DNA from: Endozoicomonas sp965232255
Lineage (GTDB): Bacteria > Pseudomonadota > Gammaproteobacteria > Pseudomonadales > Endozoicomonadaceae
DNA length: 64,000 nucleotides
Assembly: GCA_965232255.1 (NCBI GenBank)
Contig: OZ246962.1
Coordinates: 1,860,001-1,924,000, forward strand
Direction: 5' to 3'
In this document: positions 36,405 through 43,349 of the stretch, one piece after another
Layout: each line of letters begins with the position of its first letter
Numbering within the stretch: position 1 is the first letter of the stretch
Program-made: the position numbers and the translations under genes
Notes under the pieces: model-generated
Told to the model about the DNA's origin: nothing
The model's database searches: none
Seen by the model: the letters and a program-made list of their open reading frames with translations, nothing else

Positions 36405-37105
36405 TGGTCAGGTTTGAAGTTATCTATGATTTTCTCATTGAGGCACGATCTCAGAAATTTATTCATTCCAGCCATGTCTGCCGTTGTATAAAAGTCGAGC
36501 ATTAATTGGTTAAACTCTTGCTGACGCTTTGCTGGCACATTGATAATTGGAAAACCATGTGACAGCAAAATACCATTCATCATGAATCGTCCCATGCGCT
36601 TGTTCACATCCCAGAAGAACTGTGCTCTGGCCATTCGCAGAAAAGCAGTAATTGCCATATCATAGACGTCATTACAGCCAGCAACTTCCGACTCAATATT
36701 TGCCCATACATTATCAAGCTCTTTGGATGAGGGAGGTTCGTATTCAGATCCACTAATCGTCACGTTACCAGTACGAAAAGCTCCCCATTCCAGGGCTTCC
36801 TCTTTTCCTGCAATACTGTGGATGGATAAAGCAACATCCTTGGAAACATTGAACTGATCTTCAGCTACCAGAGTGAACAGATATTTCCATGCAGCTGCCT
36901 GGTTCAGCGCCATATTTTGATCGCTGATTTTGTGACCACCAACGGTAATCCCATCCAGCAATGTTTGAACTTCTGGTAAGGTCATTGCGACTCCTTCAAG
37001 ATTTACTGCGTCGTAAACCAGGACAGGAATATCACGAACCGCTAGTTGCGTGGCCATCGCACGATTAGGAGTCATTCCCCAAACTGTATCTTTTGCTGTT
37101 GCCAT
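36392..37105 (-). CDS. Fic/DOC family protein with altered catalytic motif
   Basis: The 237-residue protein (ATG at 37105, GGA eight bases upstream) has the Fic-domain hallmarks RTGNVTISGSEYEPP and, at 162-173, QFFWDVNKRMGR in place of the consensus HxFx(D/E)GNGRxxR. Catalytic His is Gln162 and two Gly are Val167 and Lys169, while Asn168, Arg170 and Arg173 remain. An N-terminal segment NLEGVAMTLPEV (35-46) resembles the inhibitory-helix motif of class II Fic proteins. Fic enzymes usually transfer AMP to target proteins. Without the His this one is probably inactive in AMPylation, or does different chemistry. The earlier start at 37162 would read through a hairpin repeat. Flanked by repeats on both sides. 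Confidence 0.8.
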   Translation of the reverse strand: MATAKDTVWGMTPNRAMATQLAVRDIPVLVYDAVNLEGVAMTLPEVQTLLDGITVGGHKISDQNMALNQAAAWKYLFTLVAEDQFNVSKDVALSIHSIAGKEEALEWGAFRTGNVTISGSEYEPPSSKELDNVWANIESEVAGCNDVYDMAITAFLRMARAQFFWDVNKRMGRFMMNGILLSHGFPIINVPAKRQQEFNQLMLDFYTTADMAGMNKFLRSCLNEKIIDNFKPDQSND

Positions 37106-37151
37106 TAGTGCATCCAAAAGTTGTGTGGAAAAGAGAAAAAGGAAGAGAATA

Positions 37152-37192
37152 AGGACACCCATATTCTCAGTTGATAAATTTATGGATGTTCT
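37152..37192. repeat. hairpin repeat copy between fic and the RAYT gene
   Basis: AGGACACCCATA ... TATGGATGTTCT is the same 41-base unit as in the 35.6-36.3 kb array with a few changes. It lies just upstream of fic. Confidence 0.85.
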
Positions 37193-37294
37193 ATTTTTTG
37201 CTATTTTTTGCTATTTTTTTAATCCTATTTTTTTTACTAAAGGCGCCTAACGACTCGGTCACAGAATCACGCTACAGCGTGAGAGACAGGTTTC

Positions 37295-38284
37295 TCATGC
37301 AGAAGAATAATGATAAAGGCAACTGCTCGCAGTTATGCCGTGAACCCAATGTTTTCCGCAACTTTCCGCATAAGCCTTCAGTGAGAGCAACTTACCAACT
37401 GCACGGCGAAATGAGTTGCCCCGACTCATCGTTGCCAGCCATGCATTTGGATCAATGCCCAGACGCTCTAAAATAGGTGGAACACCTTCAGTTATACGAC
37501 CATGCTTTCCTTTTCGAATAACTCTGCCGGACCAGTCAACCAATGCAATATAACTGCTGAGTGGGTATGGTATTGCCTGCTCCGGATTCTGACCCTGCAC
37601 TTTTAGCGGCATTAAGTACTCTTTTTGCCTTTTGCCAGTTGTGCCCAGGTAAGCTTCAATTCTGTCTTTGATGGAAGTGTATTTTGAGGTTTCCGGCGTT
37701 GCCGCTGTTTTTGCGCGAATGGGATTCAGATCGACATAGGCCATACAAGTCAGTAATGCCGCCTCATCTAGCAGGGCTTGGCTTTTATAGCGTCCCTCCC
37801 AAAAGCGACCTTTGCAGTTGTCTTCTTTATTGGCAAGCCGAGCTAAGTGCTCGTTGAGACAACGCATAAACCAACTGATATCCATCAAGCGGCTGCGATA
37901 TTCAGCCGCGTACTCTTCAACATGCAAAAGCTCTGCGTTGCTTAAAATGTCGCCAGCCAGGTACCGTTGAACCAGATATGGGCCAGCGAACAACTGGGTC
38001 CAGCGATAAAGAATTTCCTTGGTTTCCCAGCTTTTAGCTTGCTTTTTGTTGATATGAAGAACCACATGGTAATGGTTCGACATTACTGCGTAGGCGCATA
38101 TTTCCAAGGCAAAAATACTGGAAAGTTCCTTCAAACGATCAACGACCCACTGCCGACGATGCTCATAGTTCTTGCCAGAAAACTTATCCTTACCACAAAG
38201 AAAGGCTCTGCGGACACAGCGAGCCATGCAGTGATAATAAGGTGTGCTGGCTGGGTCTATGAGATTTTTTCGAGCAATTGTCAT
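37295..38284 (-). CDS. REP-associated tyrosine transposase (RAYT, Y1/IS200-like)
   Basis: The 329-residue protein begins with a MTIARKNLIDP lead and YYHCMARCVRRAFLC. It then has the HUH motif in MSNHYHVVLHI (about 92-98), the family motif YVDLNPIRA and the GRFWEGRYKSQAL segment. These are features of Y1 single-strand transposases of the RAYT group, which act on repetitive extragenic palindromes. The domesticated group rarely has flanking IS ends, and none are evident here. Palindromic repeats on both sides support the assignment. The first about 12 codons are duplicated in a 130-bp tandem repeat just upstream. Confidence 0.88.
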   Translation of the reverse strand: MTIARKNLIDPASTPYYHCMARCVRRAFLCGKDKFSGKNYEHRRQWVVDRLKELSSIFALEICAYAVMSNHYHVVLHINKKQAKSWETKEILYRWTQLFAGPYLVQRYLAGDILSNAELLHVEEYAAEYRSRLMDISWFMRCLNEHLARLANKEDNCKGRFWEGRYKSQALLDEAALLTCMAYVDLNPIRAKTAATPETSKYTSIKDRIEAYLGTTGKRQKEYLMPLKVQGQNPEQAIPYPLSSYIALVDWSGRVIRKGKHGRITEGVPPILERLGIDPNAWLATMSRGNSFRRAVGKLLSLKAYAESCGKHWVHGITASSCLYHYSSA

Positions 38285-38514
38285 GTTATTTTTCTTCAGT
38301 GGAATGAACCAAAAGAAAACATAGACTGAATGGTCGATTAGTCAATTTTAATGATCGAATTTATGGATGTCCATTTTTTGCTGCCTGGGTCTATGAGATT
38401 TTTTCGGGCGATTGTCATGTTATTTTTCTTCAGTAGAATGAACCAAAAGAAAACATAGACTGAATGGTCGATTAGTCAATTTTAATGATCGAATTTATGG
38501 ATGTCCCTTTTTTG
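38251..38514. repeat. 130-bp tandem duplication over the RAYT start
   Basis: Bases 38251-38380 and 38385-38514 are nearly identical, separated by four bases. The first copy contains the RAYT start and first codons; the second is a non-functional copy of the same promoter/start region. Both end in the half-palindrome TTTATGGATGTCC related to the hairpin repeats. Confidence 0.9.
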
Positions 38515-38595
38515 ATCCCTATAAATTTATGGGTTTCCTATTTTCCTCTTCTTTTCCTTGCATCCCACTCCATTATAAAGAAGTATAAAAATAAA

Positions 38596-39942
38596 CTATC
38601 CTGAATTCTCAGCAAAACGTTGGAGAATAGTTGCAGAAGGATAGCTGGACATAGATGCAATCCCATTGGCTAACTCAATAGGAAACAATGCTCCTTCAAA
38701 CTTCCGGCTAACTAGGCTTTCAAGTGTATCGAGGATCCTATCCAAGCCAATTAAATCATTTGCTGAAGGAAAATCACCTGATTTATCATAGTGTCCGGTA
38801 GGTACACTTAGTACGAAATGAGTAGCAGGATCCAGCTTCACATATAGCTTCTCTCCCCAATTGGTTCGGTTACCATATGGATTTGCTAGATCTGGCGTTC
38901 TGTATACTTCACGTCTCACATAATCATGAGTTAAAACCGAGTAAGACAAATTTTCATCATGTGAGTGCGGCTTTGGGAATCGGGCTATTGAGTCGAGGTG
39001 ATCAACAAATGCGCCTGTTTTCTCTTGACCAATAATATGAACTGGTCTGTCAGATTCTTTTGCATGCTGAAGGAATTCACGGATGAGGGGAACGAACTTG
39101 GAGTACTGGCTCCTCAGTGTTAGCGGACCATCCTTAATAAAAAGGGTATTACTGAGAACTTTTGGGTCTGTATGCTCCCATAACAGTCTAATCGCAGTAA
39201 ACAGCATTAAATGCTCCATGATCAGCATATAAGAGGAGACTACTGAATCTGGCGCACTATCTTCATCCATGTCTAGATGAAAGCCGATCATGTCGGTTAA
39301 AAACAACTGCTCCCCACAGTCAACTATGGGACAGTTCCACTCCTCCACATCATACGGAAAGCCAGAATTAATTTCTTCACCGCAACAAGGACACTTGAAA
39401 GCAGGAGAATTAGATTTATGAATGCTCCACTTCTTGTATGAGAGCCATTTCAAAGTTTCAAAAAAAGCACCATTTTGATCAATTTTCATCGAGTCATTAA
39501 CTATATGGCGAATGGCATCATAGTTTGACCCAAGCTTTGTCCGAACATTTTTCAGTGGAAACACAGTGGCATGTAATACTGCACTATCAGACATTATATC
39601 TTGCAGTAACAATGGGTGTGGATGTTCCTTATCAATAGCATCTAATCGGTTTCTATCCACTGTGAGCAGTGCCGTTTTTACAAAAGAGACTTCTTTTGAC
39701 GGTTTACTCCCAGTTTTAATCGACACATAGGAGCCGTCTGTTGCCCAGACACTCTTCAGGGGGTCAACAATACCTTCCCTAACAAACTCTTGCCACTCTG
39801 TATTGCTATGATCGGATTCAGACTGCTCGATACTTTCAAAATCAGAGATAAGTGATTTTACCCACTCGCTCTTTGTTACTGCCAGATGTCCTAATTTGGA
39901 AGCACTCTCACTTGGCAGTCTACCAGACGATTTATAAGGCAT
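38596..39942 (-). CDS. NurA-domain nuclease with zinc-ribbon insertion
   Basis: The 448-residue protein has two Asp motifs of the NurA fold: WATDGSYVSI (Asp69) near the N-terminus and LFIKDGPL (Asp273) in the second half, followed by HIIGQEKTG. Between them lies a likely zinc ribbon (CPCC at 186-189, then CPIVDC). NurA is a DNA nuclease that works with the HerA translocase in end resection. The ATG at 39942 has GAGG at a good distance and lies 10 bases after the HerA stop, while the earlier in-frame start at 40011 overlaps herA. It is the last gene of a methyltransferase-HerA-NurA operon. The exact nuclease activity is inferred from family pattern and context. Confidence 0.75.
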   Translation of the reverse strand: MPYKSSGRLPSESASKLGHLAVTKSEWVKSLISDFESIEQSESDHSNTEWQEFVREGIVDPLKSVWATDGSYVSIKTGSKPSKEVSFVKTALLTVDRNRLDAIDKEHPHPLLLQDIMSDSAVLHATVFPLKNVRTKLGSNYDAIRHIVNDSMKIDQNGAFFETLKWLSYKKWSIHKSNSPAFKCPCCGEEINSGFPYDVEEWNCPIVDCGEQLFLTDMIGFHLDMDEDSAPDSVVSSYMLIMEHLMLFTAIRLLWEHTDPKVLSNTLFIKDGPLTLRSQYSKFVPLIREFLQHAKESDRPVHIIGQEKTGAFVDHLDSIARFPKPHSHDENLSYSVLTHDYVRREVYRTPDLANPYGNRTNWGEKLYVKLDPATHFVLSVPTGHYDKSGDFPSANDLIGLDRILDTLESLVSRKFEGALFPIELANGIASMSSYPSATILQRFAENSG

Positions 39943-39952
39943 TGTAAAATCC

Positions 39953-41950
39953 TCACCCTTGATTCTGACCAACCAAAACTTCAAACTTATGCGCTTGAAC
40001 TGGTATGGCAAATCTATGAGAAAGAGTCAGCATCCTCATATAGCCTGGAGTTTTTGCCCTTAGAATATCTTGTTCTATGCCTGCAAACGCCACCTGAACC
40101 CTTGACAATGACCTCGCTTCATCTTGGCTAGATAAATGACCTACGAAGAAGTTCTCAGTCTGGGCAAGCAAGTCCTTGTTAATAGTAGAAGGAGATTGTG
40201 TTGAATAAACCATCCCTATGTGGAACTTGGCTCCTTCTTTAGCAAACCTAGAATAAACACCAGTCAAATCCTTAGTTTCAGGCGGAAATAGGTTATGTGC
40301 TTCTTCGAAGTAAAGTTGAACGTAGCTATTAGCCAACTCATTATTAACAAACTTTGTCTCTTGGCTCGAAAACACAGCAGAAGAAACCATGTCTGCAAAG
40401 TACCGACGAATCTTATCAGTTGCATTACCCAAATCTAGTATTACTGTTTTACCTTCGTTGACAAGCTCAAGTATGTCTTCGATAAAACTAGATGCTTCAG
40501 GATGATGATAATCCATATAAGGGCGTAATATGGAAACACCCGTTCCTGAAGTTGGCTTCAGAAAGCCCAACAAAGCCAGATCATCAGCCTCAAATAGCGC
40601 ATTTCCACTACTCGAGTTCAGACTATCACTTCCGTTATCATTTACATATTTAGCAAAAGCCTCGTACTCATTGGCCAACTCGTTCAGTGTGCTGGGAGAA
40701 TTTGGCACACTCTTCTCACCATAAATTCTTTTTCGTACATCATCAGCAAACTGTGGGTCAAAACACTTAGTCGGATTTTTCTGACCCAAGCCAATTGATT
40801 TTAGCCGGTTTTCATTAGAAGCATACCCTGCTTTTTTTAAAATCGCCCAATATATCTGAATTTTACGCATTGCCCGAAGCTTCTTACCAAATCCAAGCTG
40901 AGAAATTTCCTCAATAGATGGCAGTTTGACTGAAATAAAATTCCTAATGTAATTAGACGTTTGGTTATCTTGCCCGAGCATAGAGCCTAAAATTTCAATA
41001 CAGGAGCTTGGATTCTCATAAAAATTGAGCCGTAAAGGTTTTGACGGAGTATTAGACCTAGAGGTTAAAGCATATACACAGCAATACTCTTCATACGCAG
41101 ATCTGATAGAGGCATTTCCATCCTGCGGATTATCATTAGCATACTCTCCATTTATATCGAAAATCACCTGACCAACAGACCGATCCTCCTTTGTAGCTTC
41201 AATCATTCCTTGAGCAATAAGCTTCACCACGTTTGACTTACCCAATCGGGTCTTACCAAACATAGCTGTCCGACAACCTTTAAAATCTGATAGAGAGATT
41301 TTGACAGCAGGATTATTATAGTTTTGGCCTGAGCGAAGGCTGCACTCCATAGTACGCAGCATGCCAATATCAAACTGAGAACTGGGTTTGACCGTTCCGT
41401 TTACAATCAATGCCAACAAGGCTTCATCAGGGGCATAGACTTTATACCGATGTGCACTGACAACATTGTTGACATCACCAGAGAATGCAAGCTTACTCAT
41501 ATCGTCAGGATCAGCATAAAACATACCCAAAACGTCACAATCCAAAGCCCCCCACTGAAGTTCACTTTGTGTCCATACATCAAGCTCAGGCATAGATTTC
41601 TTGTGAAGCTCAAAGTAGGTCTGCTGCACTTGGTTACTCAATGGAGTCGGTGATACTCCTGTAACTCTCAGCAGTGTGAAGTGCGGAGGCAAATCACCTG
41701 GATTGTTAGGAGCCATTATTAAAAAGGATCCTCTGGGAATACCGCCCACTGCAAGCTTGTATGGATCGCTCGTGATAATTTTTGCAGTTTCATATCCCAA
41801 CTCAAGGACATAACCTACAAACCGCATATCTTTAACACTTCGGGACTGCTCTAATCTATCTTCTTTATCCAAAAAAACTCGCAAGGCATTAATCGGATTA
41901 TCTTGCGTAGAAGAAGTATTAACTAGATTAGATAAGCTTGGTGCACTCAT
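39953..41950 (-). CDS. HerA-like ATPase/translocase
   Basis: The 665-residue protein has an N-terminal beta-barrel-like region (HAS type, about 1-180), Walker A FGKTRLGKSN at 231-240, VIFDINGEY typical of HerA, an acidic Walker B-like strand with YFEEAHNLFPPE, and GMVYSTQSPSTINKDLL. HerA forms hexamers that pump double-stranded DNA and partner with NurA or other nucleases (HerA-Sir2 and HerA-DUF4297 are anti-phage complexes). The ATG at 41950 has AAGGA six bases upstream and lies 9 bases after the methyltransferase stop. The base composition is AT-rich, unlike uvrA next door, which suggests transfer. Confidence 0.87.
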   Translation of the reverse strand: MSAPSLSNLVNTSSTQDNPINALRVFLDKEDRLEQSRSVKDMRFVGYVLELGYETAKIITSDPYKLAVGGIPRGSFLIMAPNNPGDLPPHFTLLRVTGVSPTPLSNQVQQTYFELHKKSMPELDVWTQSELQWGALDCDVLGMFYADPDDMSKLAFSGDVNNVVSAHRYKVYAPDEALLALIVNGTVKPSSQFDIGMLRTMECSLRSGQNYNNPAVKISLSDFKGCRTAMFGKTRLGKSNVVKLIAQGMIEATKEDRSVGQVIFDINGEYANDNPQDGNASIRSAYEEYCCVYALTSRSNTPSKPLRLNFYENPSSCIEILGSMLGQDNQTSNYIRNFISVKLPSIEEISQLGFGKKLRAMRKIQIYWAILKKAGYASNENRLKSIGLGQKNPTKCFDPQFADDVRKRIYGEKSVPNSPSTLNELANEYEAFAKYVNDNGSDSLNSSSGNALFEADDLALLGFLKPTSGTGVSILRPYMDYHHPEASSFIEDILELVNEGKTVILDLGNATDKIRRYFADMVSSAVFSSQETKFVNNELANSYVQLYFEEAHNLFPPETKDLTGVYSRFAKEGAKFHIGMVYSTQSPSTINKDLLAQTENFFVGHLSSQDEARSLSRVQVAFAGIEQDILRAKTPGYMRMLTLSHRFAIPVQAHKFEVLVGQNQG

Positions 41951-41959
41951 AAGTATTCC

Positions 41960-42775
41960 TTATACTAAGGCTTGAACAATAATTTCTTCGAACTGATTTC
42001 TGCTAGATGTTTTTGCTGAAATTGAGCTATAGCGGCTAACTGTCTCAAAATGGAAGGATCGCTCACAATACAGTTCTCGCAGAGACTCATGGTTCGCATT
42101 AGTCGATACTATCTGAACCCCTCTTGCTCTAGCCCGAGAAAGAGCATCAGCAAGCCTTACTTGGTCGTCCCAAGAAAACAGCTTCTCATTATACTTAATG
42201 AACCCATTAAGGTTGTGCCTAACTGTATAGGGAGGATCTGCAAACACAAGATCCCCATCTTCCGCTAAATCTATCAACGCCTCAAAATCAGCCACTTTCA
42301 AAATGGCATTTTTAAGTGTGCTTGCGAGTTCCTGGAAGTTATCAGTGTTTAGCATCACTGAATCCTTACTCCCCTTTGGGACATTGAACTTCCCTTTAAG
42401 GTTTACTCTGTAGATACCGTTGAAACAGGTTCTATTCAGATAGATGAATCTTGCTGCACGTTTGATCAAATCTTGGGGTTGGGTATCCCTTATTTTGTAG
42501 TAATAGTCATTGCTATGTTTTGTCTGATGGTACTCCAGCAGCCGGTATAATGACTGATGATCAGCTTGTATTCCTCTGTACGCAGCCACAAGATCAGCAT
42601 TGATATCCCCCAAAATAGCTTCGGTGGGTTTCAGGTAAAAATAAACAGAGCCTCCTCCTAAAAAAGGCTCAATGTAGCGGTTATATTTCTGAGGTAAGAA
42701 ATCGCTATATTTTTGAACAAACCACCTCTTTCCCCCAGCCCACTTCAGAAAAGGAGTGAGTTCTTGAATTTTCAC
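41960..42775 (-). CDS. Dam-type (D12 class) adenine-N6 DNA methyltransferase
   Basis: The 271-residue protein has motif I as LKWAGGKRWF, then YIEPFLGGGSVYF, ILGDINADL and the catalytic DPPY in LVFADPPYTV. This is the order of the Dam / DpnIIA family, which methylates adenine, often in GATC. The length is normal. It starts at a GTG with AAGGGA upstream and opens the operon with HerA and NurA. No restriction endonuclease gene is adjacent, so the modification may instead mark self DNA for the HerA-NurA pair. Target sequence unknown. Confidence 0.92.
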   Translation of the reverse strand: MKIQELTPFLKWAGGKRWFVQKYSDFLPQKYNRYIEPFLGGGSVYFYLKPTEAILGDINADLVAAYRGIQADHQSLYRLLEYHQTKHSNDYYYKIRDTQPQDLIKRAARFIYLNRTCFNGIYRVNLKGKFNVPKGSKDSVMLNTDNFQELASTLKNAILKVADFEALIDLAEDGDLVFADPPYTVRHNLNGFIKYNEKLFSWDDQVRLADALSRARARGVQIVSTNANHESLRELYCERSFHFETVSRYSSISAKTSSRNQFEEIIVQALV

Positions 42776-42997
42776 TATATAATCCCTTCAGCTCTGTGAC
42801 TTTTAGCTGACAAAGACTAATCTTTCGCCATGCTTTGCAATGAATGATATTACACGATTGAGTATTAGATACTACAAAGGAATTCCCTTTGTTTCTCTTG
42901 GAGAAAAAGGACACTCAACCTTACTCCCTATCCCGAAACTCCGAAATTTTTCCAAGCGGGTAATTTACATTTCTCTGAAAAACGAGGCATATTCAAC

Positions 42998-43067
42998 GTC
43001 CATCGTCCATCGTCCATCGTCCATCGTCCATCGTCCATCGTCCATCGTCCATCGTCCATCGTCCACT
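42998..43067. repeat. 7-bp tandem repeat GTCCATC, nine perfect copies
   Basis: Nine exact units from 42998 to 43060 and one degenerate unit to 43067. It lies upstream of the methyltransferase operon and downstream of uvrA. The period is not a multiple of three, so it is not coding, and copy number is likely variable by slippage. Confidence 0.97.
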
Positions 43068-43349
43068 GTCTAGCTTTTATTGGTTAATCAGTGAGCGGGA
43101 CAACTATCGTGACATAGCGGACATACTTATCGCCCTTAATACGTATATAAACCTATTTGCAAGCGGTATATCACACATTCCACACGGGCACACTACCGCA
43201 CCCACAAACTTTCCTTTTTTGGGGCTAAGCGTAGGAAGAGTAGGGATGCTGAAATATTGGTAGCAAATATACTCAAAGATAAACTTAGGTACTACTTTTT
43301 AAACAGAAATAGCAGAGGATAAAGGCATCCTTGCCCATTTTTCAGCCTA

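Noticed and set aside
35854..36505. Plus- and minus-strand ORFs with repeated FSVDKFMD or ENMDVLFLF strings
   Set aside because: They are translations of the hairpin repeat array, without ribosome sites and changing with repeat number.
42998..43067. Short regular repeats that could suggest a CRISPR array
   Set aside because: The 7-bp units abut directly with no spacers and there are no cas genes.
42840..43073. 77-residue plus-strand ORF ending in repeated SSIVHRP
   Set aside because: Its C-terminal third is only the 7-bp repeat read in frame; no ribosome site and no family.
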